Positions 13,059-22,401 of a stretch of 64,000 nucleotides of DNA are shown in pieces; position 1 is the first letter of the stretch; each line of letters opens with the position of its first letter. Origin of the DNA: Lysobacterales bacterium. Its GTDB lineage: Bacteria > Pseudomonadota > Gammaproteobacteria > Xanthomonadales > SZUA-5. A model generated the notes under the pieces. That model did not search any database and was not told where the DNA came from. It saw only the letters and a list, made by a program, of their open reading frames with translations. A program made the translations under genes and the position numbers. Location: positions 1-64,000 of the forward strand of contig JALHMG010000033.1 of NCBI GenBank assembly GCA_022844135.1. The letters are read 5' to 3'.

Positions 13059-14462
13059 TCAGAGATCTTCTTGCGCCCCAACCATTGGCGCCGAACTTGC
13101 AGTGGGTTCCGGCCGATTGAGGATCGTTTCCAGTAGCGGCAGCATGCTCGCCAACTGGCGAGTGCGAATTAAAAAGTCCCAGAGCGGTTCGAACCGTTTC
13201 CATCCTGCGGCGTATGCAAAGCGTCGCAGCCGGTGCGCCACACTTCCGCCACGGCTGGCGGACTGAAGGATGTTGGTCCAGCGATAGAAATCGCGATAGG
13301 CACGCCAGTAGCCGCGTTCAAGGGCAGCAGGGCTCAGATGTTTGGGTACGAATACCGCCTGACGGGTGTCGTAGCGACGCCAATCGCGATGCAGGAGACG
13401 TCCCTGCGCCTCGATTCGCTGGAAGTAGGCGGTGCCCGGATACGGCGTGGCGATGTGGAAGGTCGCGGTGGTCAGGCCTTGCGTTACTGCCCAGTCCACG
13501 GTGCGGTCGAAGACGTCGTCGCGATCATCGTCCAGGCCGAAAACGAAACTCCCATTGATCGCAATGCCGAGCTCATGCAGTCGCGCGATCGCCCGCTTAT
13601 AACTGTGACGCAAGTTTTGGGTTTTGTTGGCGCCTTCGAGATTGGCTGTGGACAGGCTTTCGAAGCCGATAAAAATGCTGCGCAACCCGGCCTTGGCGGC
13701 CAACTCAATGGTATCGCCGCGCAAGATCGCATCAACGGTGGAAGCGCCTTGGAACAATCGTCGCATTCCGCGCATGCCGACAAAGAGTTCTCTGGCGAAT
13801 CGCTGATGGCCAAGAAGATGGTCGTCCAGGAAGTACAAATGCCGTCCAGGCAGTCGCTCAATCTCAGCGAGCGCCGCATCGACCGTTTGGGTGTAAAAGC
13901 CCTTGCCACTCGCGAAAAAGGCGTCTTTGTAGCAGAAGTCGCAATGGTGCGGGCAGCCGCGCGTGACAACGATCGAGTTCGGCACCAGATACAGCGCCCG
14001 GCGGATCAAATCGCGGCGAATCGGCGGTACGCCAAGCAAGGTACGCGTTTGCGCGACGTAGCGCGGTTGGAGGCGCCCGGCGCGGGCATCGGCGAGCAGG
14101 TGCGGAAACACCTCTTCGCCGGGTCCCAGGCAGACCGCATCTGCGTGTTGGGCTGCTTCGTCGGGCAGCGACGTAACGTGCAATCCGCCCATCGCTACGG
14201 CGCAGCCGCGTGCGCGATAGCAATCGGCGATCTCGTAGGCACGGTAGGCATTGGTGATGTACACCTGGATCACGACCAGTTCCGGATCGTCGTCCAGACG
14301 CAGTTTTTCCACATGTTCGTCGACCAGGGTCAACTCGTCATCCGGCGCGCAAAACGCCGCCAGCGTTGCCAGTCCGAGCGGCGGAAACAGCGAATACTTT
14401 ACCGGCCGAAAGAAGGGGCTCGTGGCTTCCGTGAGGGCAGGGAGGATGAACTTGATGCGCAT
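13059..14462 (-). CDS. B12-binding-domain radical SAM protein
   Basis: 467 residues from MRIKFILPAL. An N-terminal cobalamin-binding-type domain (about 1-150, with GGLHVTSLPDEA and CLGPGEEVFPHLL) is followed by a radical SAM core whose 4Fe-4S ligands are the three Cys of RGCPHHCDFC near residue 170. A helical DUF4070-like C-terminus follows. Relatives methylate or rearrange unreactive carbons (for example in hopanoids or natural products), but the substrate cannot be predicted. It stands alone between mobile DNA and divergent glmM, with no pathway neighbours. A longer frame to 14648 exists, but its first 62 residues do not look like this family, so the ATG at 14462 is chosen. Confidence 0.88.
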   Translation of the reverse strand: MRIKFILPALTEATSPFFRPVKYSLFPPLGLATLAAFCAPDDELTLVDEHVEKLRLDDDPELVVIQVYITNAYRAYEIADCYRARGCAVAMGGLHVTSLPDEAAQHADAVCLGPGEEVFPHLLADARAGRLQPRYVAQTRTLLGVPPIRRDLIRRALYLVPNSIVVTRGCPHHCDFCYKDAFFASGKGFYTQTVDAALAEIERLPGRHLYFLDDHLLGHQRFARELFVGMRGMRRLFQGASTVDAILRGDTIELAAKAGLRSIFIGFESLSTANLEGANKTQNLRHSYKRAIARLHELGIAINGSFVFGLDDDRDDVFDRTVDWAVTQGLTTATFHIATPYPGTAYFQRIEAQGRLLHRDWRRYDTRQAVFVPKHLSPAALERGYWRAYRDFYRWTNILQSASRGGSVAHRLRRFAYAAGWKRFEPLWDFLIRTRQLASMLPLLETILNRPEPTASSAPMVGAQEDL

Positions 14463-14747
14463 TCTTGGATAGTTGCATGCCAGGGTTGCGAACACGCTGA
14501 CCGAAGCTGACTGCGAAGGGCGATTGAGAGGCCACTGGCGGGCAACACTCGTCGGGCAAGAGCGACGAACAGCTCCAGTGGTATTGACTGTCGGCGATGT
14601 ACATGTCGTGTCATGGAGCACCTCAAGAGTGGGCGTCGTTCTGGTCACGTCGAAGCGATTGTTCGCGCGCAGCTAAGCCGCGCTCTGGCGCGGCCCACAG
14701 CTCGCTGTTAGTGTCTGCGCCCCTTTTTCGACAGTGCTTTCAACGGG

Positions 14748-16088
14748 ATGGGCAACCGCAAGTACTTCGGCACCGACGGCATTCGCGGCCGCGTGGGCGA
14801 GCATCCGATAACGCCGGAGTTTGCCTTGATGCTCGGCCGCGCGCTGGGCGCGAGTTTGGGCGCGCGAGCGAGCGTGGTGATCGGCAAGGACACGCGCAGC
14901 AGCGGCTATCTGCTGGAGAGCGCGCTGGAGGCGGGATTGTCGGCCAGCGGTGTCGACAGCATTCTGGTCGGACCGATGCCGACGCCGGCCATTGCCTTGT
15001 TGACCCGGCAACTCGGCGCAGCCGCGGGCATTGTTATTTCGGCCTCGCACAATCCATTCGAAGATAACGGCATCAAGCTGTTCTCGGCACTCGGCGAGAA
15101 GCTCGACGATGCGCTGGAGCTGGAGATCGAGGCGCGCCTGGACGCGTTGCCGCCGATGGTCGGGGCTGCGGAGCTGGGGCGCGCCAAGCGCCACGAGAAG
15201 GCGCTCGAGGATTACCTCGCTTTCTTGCAGTCGCATGCCGGTGAAGGTCTTGCTGCGATGCGTGGGCACGAAATTCTGATCGACGCTGCCCACGGCGCTG
15301 GCTATCGCGCCGCGCCGCAATTGTTCGAACGCCTCGGATTCAAGGTGCGCGCCATCGGCGTGCAGCCCAATGGGCTGAACATTAATGCCGGCGTGGGCGC
15401 GACGGATTTGTCGGCGCTGAAAGCCGAACACGCCCGCGCGCCGGCTTTGGCCTTCGCGCTCGATGGCGATGGCGACCGCCTGCAGGCGATTTCCGCGAAG
15501 GGGCGGCTGGTCGATGGGGACGATCTCATTTACGTGCTGGCGCGTCATTGGCAAGCGACGGGTGGTCTGCGCGGCCCTGTGGTTGGAACGGTGATGACCA
15601 ATCTGGGCATCGAGCGTGCGTTCGAAGTTGCTGCGATACCGTTCGCACGCGCCGCCGTGGGCGATCGATACGTGCATCAGATGCTCAAAGAACAAGGCGG
15701 CGTGCTGGGCGGCGAGGCCTCGGGCCACGTTTTGTGCCTGAATCACGCGCCCACCGGCGATGGTCTTTTGACGGCGGTGCTGGTGCTCAACGCGATCGCC
15801 GAATCCGGCCGCGATCTCGATACCTGGCTTGAGGGATTGGCGCGCTATCCGCAGCGCACCATCAACGTGCGTCTGGCCACGCGCTCGCCGGATCTTCTGC
15901 GCCACCCATCGGTAGTGGACGCCCGCCGCGCTGCTGAGGCCGCGCTGGGTTCGCAAGGCCGGTTGATTCTGCGCGCGTCTGGCACGGAGCCGCTGATCCG
16001 GGTGACGGTGGAGGCACACAGCGACGCCTTGATCGCCGCCGCGCTCGAACCGCTTGCGGATGCCGTACGCGCCGCCGCAAACGCATAG
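14748..16088 (+). CDS. glmM: Phosphoglucosamine mutase
   Basis: Converts glucosamine-6-phosphate to glucosamine-1-phosphate in UDP-GlcNAc synthesis for peptidoglycan and LPS. The 446 residues are normal for the family. Visible features are the start (YFGTDGIRG), the phosphoserine loop SASHNPFEDNG near residue 100, the metal loop ALDGDGDRL, the sugar-binding GEASGH and the phosphate-binding RASGTEPLIRV near the end. It is not next to folP or ftsH here; the next gene is an oxygenase 30 bp downstream on the same strand. A perfect 7-bp hairpin (14677-14694) lies in the leader, which begins divergently from the radical SAM gene. Confidence 0.97.
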   Translation: MGNRKYFGTDGIRGRVGEHPITPEFALMLGRALGASLGARASVVIGKDTRSSGYLLESALEAGLSASGVDSILVGPMPTPAIALLTRQLGAAAGIVISASHNPFEDNGIKLFSALGEKLDDALELEIEARLDALPPMVGAAELGRAKRHEKALEDYLAFLQSHAGEGLAAMRGHEILIDAAHGAGYRAAPQLFERLGFKVRAIGVQPNGLNINAGVGATDLSALKAEHARAPALAFALDGDGDRLQAISAKGRLVDGDDLIYVLARHWQATGGLRGPVVGTVMTNLGIERAFEVAAIPFARAAVGDRYVHQMLKEQGGVLGGEASGHVLCLNHAPTGDGLLTAVLVLNAIAESGRDLDTWLEGLARYPQRTINVRLATRSPDLLRHPSVVDARRAAEAALGSQGRLILRASGTEPLIRVTVEAHSDALIAAALEPLADAVRAAANA

Positions 16089-16118
16089 AATTGCCCCAGC
16101 ACAAAACGAGGTCCCGTC

Positions 16119-17051
16119 ATGTCCGTTCCTACCTTAGATATGCGCCGATTCGACACCGACCGTGACGCGTTCGTTGCCGAGCTGGGTGCGGCCTATCGTG
16201 AGTTCGGCTTCTGCGGCATTTCCGGACACGGCATCCCGCAGTCGCTCATCGATGAGTCGTATCAGTGTTTCTACGACTTCTTCGCGCTGCCTGACGAGGT
16301 GAAGCGGCGATACCACGTCAAAGGTGGCGGCGGCGCGCGCGGCTACACGCCGTTTATGGTCGAAACGGCAAAGGATTCGCGTTATGCGGATCTCAAAGAG
16401 TTCTGGCACGTGGGCCGCGAATTGCCTGACGGCTCCAAGTATCGTGACGTCATGCCGCCAAACTTGTGGCCAACGGAAGTGCCGGGATTCCATGAGAAGG
16501 CCTATGCCTTGTACCAGGCTCTGGATGGCCTTGGTACCCGCGTGCTGCGGGCGCTGGCGCTGCATATCCACTTGCCCGAAAACTTCTTCGACGACAAGAC
16601 CAACTTCGGCAATTCGATCTTGCGCCCGATTCACTATCCGCCGATCACCACGCCCGACGTGCCCAACGTGCGCGCCGGCGCACACGAAGACATCAACTTC
16701 ATCACCTTGCTCGTTGGCGCCAGCGCTGAAGGCTTGCAGGTGTTGACGCGCCAGGGCGAGTGGTTGCCGATCACCACGCAAGGGGACGCAATCGTCGTCA
16801 ACATTGGCGACATGCTGCAGCGTCTGACCAATCACGTGTACCCCTCGACCACGCATCGCGTCGTCAATCCGCCGGGCGAAAAGTCCCGCCAACCACGCTA
16901 TTCGGTGCCGTTTTTCCTGCACCCCAATCCGGATTTCTTGATCGACGTGCTGCCGAGCTGCGTGAGTGCCGACAATCCCAATCGCTATCCCAATGCGATT
17001 ACCGCGCACGATTACCTGATGGAGCGCTTGCGGGAAATCAAGCTGATCTGA
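16119..17051 (+). CDS. Isopenicillin-N-synthase-family 2OG/Fe(II) oxygenase
   Basis: 310 residues. A DIOX_N-like N-terminal domain with FGFCGISGHGIP precedes a jelly-roll core. The iron triad is visible as H.D in AGAHEDINFITLL and the distal His of STTHRVVNP. The RYSVPFFLHP block supplies the co-substrate-binding Arg and Ser. Proteins of this type hydroxylate or oxidise small molecules. The bacterial housekeeping relatives have no firmly known substrate, and beta-lactam synthesis should not be assumed. It starts 30 bp after glmM behind GAGG and may be co-transcribed. It converges on thrC, with a small GAAGCC/GGCTTTC dyad between the two stops. Confidence 0.92.
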   Translation: MSVPTLDMRRFDTDRDAFVAELGAAYREFGFCGISGHGIPQSLIDESYQCFYDFFALPDEVKRRYHVKGGGGARGYTPFMVETAKDSRYADLKEFWHVGRELPDGSKYRDVMPPNLWPTEVPGFHEKAYALYQALDGLGTRVLRALALHIHLPENFFDDKTNFGNSILRPIHYPPITTPDVPNVRAGAHEDINFITLLVGASAEGLQVLTRQGEWLPITTQGDAIVVNIGDMLQRLTNHVYPSTTHRVVNPPGEKSRQPRYSVPFFLHPNPDFLIDVLPSCVSADNPNRYPNAITAHDYLMERLREIKLI

Positions 17052-17063
17052 AGCCTCAGGCTT

Positions 17064-18341
17064 TCAGCGCAGCGCGGCGACGAGAGCGCTGCGATCGTTG
17101 GTCAACGTTAGCGCATGGGCCGGTTGTGCCAACAGCTGAGCCAGCGCTGGCGGCACCGCAGTTTCGCGACCAATCAGCGGCTCTACGATCTCGTTGAACT
17201 TCGCGGGATGCGCGGTTGCGACGATAAGCGCGTTGTTCGTCGGTAAACGCTCGCGAACGGCGAGTGCGCACGCGGTGTGCGGGCAGAATGCGGTGCCAGT
17301 GCGCGAGTGCCAGACTTTGATTTGTTGCTCGATGGTCGCGTCGTCGACCCAGTGCGCTTGAATGTTGCTGTGGCGCAGATCGCGATCCTTGAACCACCAG
17401 CGCAGGCGCTCGAAGTTGCTGGGATCGCCGACGTCCATCGCGTTGGCGAGTGTGGCAATGCTGGGTCGGCCCTGGTAGTCGGCGCCGGCGAAGTAGTCGC
17501 TCAACGTGCGGTTGGCGTTGGTGGCGAGGACGATCTCGCCCCAGGGCAAACCCATTTCGCGCACGACGATGGCGGCCAAGGCATTGCCCAGGTTGCCGCT
17601 GGGGATGATCGCAGTGGGCGCCGATTGGCCGCTGCGCTGGATTTGGATGGCGGTGTAGGCGTAGTACGCCATTTGCGGTAACAGGCGGCCTAAGGAAATG
17701 CTGTTGGCGCTGGTGAGATTCAACGAGCGCGCCAGCTCAACATCGCCAAGTACGCTTTTCACCAGACGCTGGCAGTCGTCGAAACTGCCATCGACTTTGT
17801 AGGTGACGATGTTGTCGCCGAACGCGGCAAGTTGGTGCGCCTGGCGCGCGGAGACGCGGCCGTCGGGATAGAGAATGACGACACGAAAGCCGGGACGGCG
17901 ATGAAACGCCGCGGCGACCGCGCCGCCGGTATCGCCGCTGGTCGCAACCAATACCGTGCGCAAGGGCTCGTCGGGTGCGCGCAGGCGCGCCAGGCATGCG
18001 GCGAGGAATCGCGCGGCGAAATCCTTGAATGCGGCGGTGGGGCCGTGGAACAACTCCAGTACTCGATCCTCGCCGGAGCCGAGCGGGACGATGGGGATCG
18101 GTAAATCGAGCGCTTCGTTGCAGATGTCTTGCAGTTGCGCTTGCAACCGGCTGCCCGCGAAAAACGGTGCGAGCAGACGCGCGGCGATCTCTGGCAGCGT
18201 ATCAAGACCGTCGAAGTCCCCGATGGCAAAGTGCGGCAAGACTTCCGGAACGTACAGACCGCCGTCGGGTGCGAGGCCGGCGGCCAGCGCAGCGTCCAGA
18301 GTGGTGATCGGCGCCTGGCCGCGGGTACTGAGGTATCGCAT
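17064..18341 (-). CDS. thrC: Threonine synthase
   Basis: PLP enzyme that makes threonine from O-phosphohomoserine, the last step of the pathway whose first enzymes (thrA, thrB) lie some 20 kb away in this window. MRYLSTRG at the N-terminus is the family signature. FHGPTAAFKDFAARF holds the PLP-binding Lys, and the phosphate loop is in IPSGNLGNALAA. Length of 425 residues is typical. The frame extends to 18389; the start is placed at MRYLSTRG, although MSPNPMRYLS (18356) is equally possible. Separation from thrAB means transcription is probably controlled independently. Confidence 0.95.
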   Translation of the reverse strand: MRYLSTRGQAPITTLDAALAAGLAPDGGLYVPEVLPHFAIGDFDGLDTLPEIAARLLAPFFAGSRLQAQLQDICNEALDLPIPIVPLGSGEDRVLELFHGPTAAFKDFAARFLAACLARLRAPDEPLRTVLVATSGDTGGAVAAAFHRRPGFRVVILYPDGRVSARQAHQLAAFGDNIVTYKVDGSFDDCQRLVKSVLGDVELARSLNLTSANSISLGRLLPQMAYYAYTAIQIQRSGQSAPTAIIPSGNLGNALAAIVVREMGLPWGEIVLATNANRTLSDYFAGADYQGRPSIATLANAMDVGDPSNFERLRWWFKDRDLRHSNIQAHWVDDATIEQQIKVWHSRTGTAFCPHTACALAVRERLPTNNALIVATAHPAKFNEIVEPLIGRETAVPPALAQLLAQPAHALTLTNDRSALVAALR

Positions 18342-18616
18342 GGGATTTGGGCTCATTCGCTTCGCGCCGGATGAGCCGATTCTATGCATGTGAAACTAGG
18401 GCGCGCGCACTTGGTTTTTCGGCCACGCGACGTTTGGTGTGCGCGGCTCAAGGTTCTCGATACCGAGCATGACCGGTTCCCGCCCCGCCAGCGGGGGAGG
18501 GTGTTGATCTTGCCGCCAAGGAGCTTCGTCGAACGCTGCTGGCGAGAAACACATGCCTCTGGTCGATGCAAATGCGTCAGAATGGATGGCGATACGATGG
18601 CCATCGACCTCAAGCT

Positions 18617-19102
18617 ATGAACCACCTCTGCATCGTTACCACCGGCGGCACGATCGACAAGATTTACTTCGACGATCTGTCGGAGTTTCAAATCGGCGAG
18701 CCGGAGATCGGTAAGATCCTGGGACAGCTTGGTGTCAACTTCAAATTCGATGTGATTGCGCTGATGCGCAAGGACAGCCTGCATATCACCCAGGACGATC
18801 GCGAGCTGATCCGTCGCACCATTGCCGCCCAGCCGCATCGGCATGTGCTGGTCACGCACGGTACGGATACGATGATCGAGACGGCCAAAGTGCTGGCCGA
18901 TGTCGGAGACAAAACCATCGTGCTCACCGGTGCGCTCAATCCCGCACGCTTTCAGGCCTCCGATGCGGTATTCAATATCGGCTGCGCGATTGGCGCCGTG
19001 CAGAGCTTGCCGAATGGCGTGTACATCGCGATGAGCGGGCGCGTGTGGGATCCCACAAAGGTTCGAAAGAATCGCGAGGCGAACCGGTTCGAGGCGGTGT
19101 GA
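18617..19102 (+). CDS. Short one-domain asparaginase-like protein
   Basis: 161 residues covering only the N-terminal asparaginase domain: TTGGTIDKIYFDD holds the nucleophilic Thr, and LVTHGTDTMIET holds the Thr-Asp pair. Ordinary bacterial L-asparaginases are twice as long and have a second domain. The end (SGRVWDPTKVRKNREANRFE) looks like a natural terminus and not a truncation. Similar short proteins exist in xanthomonads, as far as I recall. Whether they hydrolyse asparagine is unclear. Divergent from thrC across a 275-bp gap. Confidence 0.85.
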   Translation: MNHLCIVTTGGTIDKIYFDDLSEFQIGEPEIGKILGQLGVNFKFDVIALMRKDSLHITQDDRELIRRTIAAQPHRHVLVTHGTDTMIETAKVLADVGDKTIVLTGALNPARFQASDAVFNIGCAIGAVQSLPNGVYIAMSGRVWDPTKVRKNREANRFEAV

Positions 19103-19185
19103 GTCGAAGCCGCGAATAGTCAGCGGGTCGCTCTGCGAGCGATCTTTGCGTTGTCGAAAACAATCCGAGGCGACCCGCCACTGCT

Positions 19186-20751
19186 TTGAAAGGGCCCTGT
19201 TTGCACCGTCTCTCGCTCAACGCCCTCGTTGCGCTTCTGGCTATCCCCAGCCTGATTCCGCTGCTCGCCGTGGCGTCAGGCTGGTGGCGGGCAGATGCCG
19301 ACGTCCTGGCGCACTTGCAGCAGCACGTATTGCCAGGCGCGCTCATGAACTCGATGCTGATAGCCGGTGGCGTTGTCGCCCTCGCCGGAGCGATTGGAAC
19401 GGGTCTTGGTGCGCTCATCGGATTGTGCGAATTTCCGGGTCGTCGCTGGTTGAGCTGGGCCTTGGTGCTGCCGCTGGCGTTCCCTGGGTACGTGCTGGCG
19501 GTGGCGTGGATTGGATTGATGGACTACACCGGACCGATCGCCAGCGCTTTGCGCGATGTCGGCGTCGGATGGCCTGAGTTTCGCTCGCTGCCCGGTGTGA
19601 TTCTGGTCCTCAGTTTGTCGCTGTATCCCTATGTGTACTTGATCGCGCGCGAGGCCTTCGCATCGCAGGGCGCGCGCGCGATGGAGGCGGCGCGCGCACT
19701 TGGGCACGCGCCCATGTCGGCGCTGTTAAGAGCGGCGCTGCCGCTGGCAAGACCGGCGTTGGCGGGTGCATTGCTGCTCGTGGCGATGGAAGTGCTGGCC
19801 GATTTCGGCACCGTGGCGGCTTTCAATATCGACACCCTTACCGTGGCCATTTACAAGGCATGGTACGCGCTGTTCTCGCTCGATTCGGCGTTGGCATTGG
19901 CGGGTGTATTGCTCCTCGTGGTGATCGCGCTCAGCGCGATCGAGACCGGACTGCGTGGCCGCAAACGCTTTAACGCCATCGGTTCGGCGCCGGCGCGCCG
20001 AATTGCGGTTGGCCGCTGGGCGACCGCCGTATGCTGCGCGGTGCTGATTGCAGCACTTTTGATCCCAGCGGCGCGCCTTGGTTGGATGGCTGCGCACAGC
20101 GACAGCGACTGGCCGATCAGATTTGCGCAGAACTCTTTGGCATTGGGCGCGTTGGCGGCGTTGTGTGCGACTTGCGCAGCACTGGTTTTCGCGCTTGCGG
20201 CGCGATATGCGCCTTCGCCTCTGACCCGCAGCGGCAAGCGACTGGCGCTCATCGGTTACGGCATGCCAGGCGCGCTGTTGGCGGTTGGATTGTATGTGCC
20301 ATTGGCGGCGGCGGGTCAGTGGCTCAGCGAGCGAAGCGGTGTCGCGCTGGCGATCCACGGTAGCGTTGTGCTCCTGCTGCTGGCGCTGATGGTGCGCTTT
20401 TGCGCGGTCGCCTTGGCGCCGATCGACAGTGGCCTTGAGCGGATTCGCGTCTCGCTCATCGAAAGTGCGCGCGGCCTCGGCGTGGGACCCATCGCGATGT
20501 TGCGCCGTGTGCATCTGCCGCTGCTGCGCGGCGGTCTGTTGGTGGGCCTGCTGCTCGTGGCAATCGATGTCATGAAAGAGATGCCGATCACACTCATGAT
20601 GCGACCCTTCGGGTGGGACACGCTGGCAACGCGGGTGTTCGAGTTGACGCAGGAAGGCCGCTGGCTCGATGCCGCGCTGCCGTCGCTGTTGATTGGTCTG
20701 GTCGGCGTGTTGCCGATTGTGTTGCTGGAGCGCAGCCATGCTCGAGATTGA
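19186..20751 (+). CDS. Iron(III)-type ABC transporter permease (FbpB-like)
   Basis: 521 residues with about 12 hydrophobic segments in two homologous halves, as in FbpB/ThiP-type fused permeases. The cytoplasmic EAA loops are visible as MEAARALGHAP...LPLARPALAG in the first half and ESARGLGVGP...HLPLLRGGL in the second. It carries substrate across the inner membrane together with the ATPase encoded next, whose start overlaps this gene by 14 nt. No periplasmic binding protein is encoded in the operon. The start is a TTG without a strong ribosome-binding site. An inverted repeat (GCGGGTCGC / GCGACCCGC, 19118-19178) lies just upstream and could be regulatory. Confidence 0.88.
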   Translation: MKGPCLHRLSLNALVALLAIPSLIPLLAVASGWWRADADVLAHLQQHVLPGALMNSMLIAGGVVALAGAIGTGLGALIGLCEFPGRRWLSWALVLPLAFPGYVLAVAWIGLMDYTGPIASALRDVGVGWPEFRSLPGVILVLSLSLYPYVYLIAREAFASQGARAMEAARALGHAPMSALLRAALPLARPALAGALLLVAMEVLADFGTVAAFNIDTLTVAIYKAWYALFSLDSALALAGVLLLVVIALSAIETGLRGRKRFNAIGSAPARRIAVGRWATAVCCAVLIAALLIPAARLGWMAAHSDSDWPIRFAQNSLALGALAALCATCAALVFALAARYAPSPLTRSGKRLALIGYGMPGALLAVGLYVPLAAAGQWLSERSGVALAIHGSVVLLLLALMVRFCAVALAPIDSGLERIRVSLIESARGLGVGPIAMLRRVHLPLLRGGLLVGLLLVAIDVMKEMPITLMMRPFGWDTLATRVFELTQEGRWLDAALPSLLIGLVGVLPIVLLERSHARD

Positions 20752-21766
20752 TCGCATCGATATCGCCTACGGAACCCAGCGCGTGGTACACGATGTATCG
20801 CTGCGACTGGCGAAAGGGCAGGTGGGCTGTTTGCTCGGGCCCTCGGGTTCTGGCAAGACCAGTGTGTTGCGCGCGATTGCTGGATTCGAACCGCTGGTCG
20901 GCGGCGAGATTCGGCTCAATGGCGAAGTATTGTCGCGCCAGGGATGGATGACGGCGCCAGAACATCGCCAGATTGGCATGGTGTTTCAGGACTTTGCGCT
21001 GCTGCCGCACCTGTCGGTGGCCGAGAATGTCGCGTTTGGCTTGCATCGTCTGGCGCCCTCCGCCCGCGCGGCGCGGGTGAATGAGATGCTCGCCTTTGTG
21101 CAACTGGATGCGGCCCGCAAGCGTTTTCCGCATGAGCTCAGCGGCGGTATGCAGCAGCGGGTTGCCCTGGCGCGGGCGCTCGCGCCAATTCCCGCTCTGC
21201 TGCTGATGGACGAGCCGTTCGCCAATCTCGATCCGAACCTGCGCGAACAATTATCGGGTGAGCTCCGCGAGTTGCTGGAACGCGCAAAGATCACCGCGCT
21301 GATCGTCACGCACACACAAAACGAAGCCTTCGCCCTCGGCGATGTGCTGGGCGTGATGCAGGCCGGGCGACTCAGGCAGTGGGACACGCCTTATGCCGTT
21401 TATCACGAGCCGGCCGACGCCGACGTGGCCAGTTTCATCGGCGAGAGCGTGTGGCTGAGGGGCGTGGCCAGCGACGGCGAAGTGCGCAGCGTGCTCGGTC
21501 TCCTGCGGTCGACACGAGCCGTAGCAGATGGTCCGGTGAAGGTGCTGCTGCGCCCCGACGATGTGGTCCACGACGATGCCAGTCCAACCACCGCGCGTGT
21601 TGTTCGCCGTGCGTTTCGCGGCGCCGAATTCTTGTACACGCTCGCGCTGGAGAGCGGCGAGCAGGTGCTGAGTCTTGTGCCTTCGCACCACCGACATGCG
21701 ATCGGCGAAGCCATTGGCGTTCGCCTGGATGTCGAGCATGTGGTTTGCTTTGCGAGTCCTGACTAA
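20738..21766 (+). CDS. ABC transporter ATPase (FbpC-like)
   Basis: 342 residues from MLEIDRIDIAYG. Walker A GPSGSGKTS, signature LSGGMQQRVALARAL, Walker B LLLMDEPFANLD, switch His in IVTHTQNEAF, then a TOBE-like C-terminal regulatory domain (about 235-342). It powers the permease encoded by the overlapping upstream gene. Iron(III) is the best guess, but sulfate, thiamine, phosphonate or putrescine systems share this architecture, and the missing binding protein leaves it open. Confidence 0.92.
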   Translation: MLEIDRIDIAYGTQRVVHDVSLRLAKGQVGCLLGPSGSGKTSVLRAIAGFEPLVGGEIRLNGEVLSRQGWMTAPEHRQIGMVFQDFALLPHLSVAENVAFGLHRLAPSARAARVNEMLAFVQLDAARKRFPHELSGGMQQRVALARALAPIPALLLMDEPFANLDPNLREQLSGELRELLERAKITALIVTHTQNEAFALGDVLGVMQAGRLRQWDTPYAVYHEPADADVASFIGESVWLRGVASDGEVRSVLGLLRSTRAVADGPVKVLLRPDDVVHDDASPTTARVVRRAFRGAEFLYTLALESGEQVLSLVPSHHRHAIGEAIGVRLDVEHVVCFASPD

Positions 21767-21793
21767 CTCATCAGGCTGTTGCGGTTGCCCGCT

Positions 21794-22348
21794 TCAACCG
21801 CTCGCGCCAGGCTCGCTGGGTTCTGCCTCAAGCACGGTCTTCAGTTTGGCTAACCCGCGCTCATAGTCGGCGCCCACCATATCGCCGATGAAAAAGCCGA
21901 AGTAGCGCACAAAGGGATTAGCGCCAAGGTCGGTCGAGAAGCTCCAGGTGACGCGCGTGCCGCTACCCTCGGGCGCCAACAAGAACTGGGCGGTGGCAAC
22001 CCCATCGGGGCCGAAATCCAGAGATGTGGTGATCTTCGACGGGTAGTCGCTGCCAGTGATCGCTTGTTTGCCGTTGCCCACCTCGGCGTTGCCGATCCAT
22101 GACATCGTTGCGCCGACGCCTTCGCCTGGCCCGCTGAAGGTGTATTGCGCATTGGGGTCGAGCCCGTACCAGGGCGACCATTCGTTGAATCTTGCATAAG
22201 AATTGAGCATCGCGAATACCGGCTCTGCCGGGCGATCGATGACCACGCTGCGCTCGGTACCCACCACGCGCGGCAGGAACAGCCCGCCGATGCCCAACAG
22301 CGCAACGAGGGCGACCAGCGTAATGGCCAACCATTTGACGATCCGCAT
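21794..22348 (-). CDS. Membrane-anchored SRPBCC-family protein
   Basis: 184 residues. One N-terminal transmembrane helix (VKWLAITLVALVALLGIGG) is followed by a START/Bet-v1-like domain typical of polyketide-cyclase/DUF2505-type proteins: VVIDRPAEPVFAMLNSYARF(N)EWSPW near residue 40 and GSGTRVTWSF in the second half. Such domains bind hydrophobic ligands, but no ligand is known here. GGGAG lies seven bases before the chosen ATG. It converges on the ABC operon and is preceded by the ELM1-like gene on the same strand. Confidence 0.82.
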   Translation of the reverse strand: MRIVKWLAITLVALVALLGIGGLFLPRVVGTERSVVIDRPAEPVFAMLNSYARFNEWSPWYGLDPNAQYTFSGPGEGVGATMSWIGNAEVGNGKQAITGSDYPSKITTSLDFGPDGVATAQFLLAPEGSGTRVTWSFSTDLGANPFVRYFGFFIGDMVGADYERGLAKLKTVLEAEPSEPGASG

Positions 22349-22401
22349 CTCGCGACTCCCGCATGACGACAATGTGAAAGTCTACCCTGATTGCCTTACG
22401 C

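Noticed and set aside
14673..16019. 448-codon frame antisense to glmM
   Set aside because: glmM shows every catalytic motif on the other strand; the antisense translation is low-complexity Arg/Ala/His-rich sequence.
21767..21793. CAGGCTGTTG between the ABC and SRPBCC genes as a third repeat copy
   Set aside because: Only about 10 bases match the end of the 160-bp element and none of its hairpins are present.
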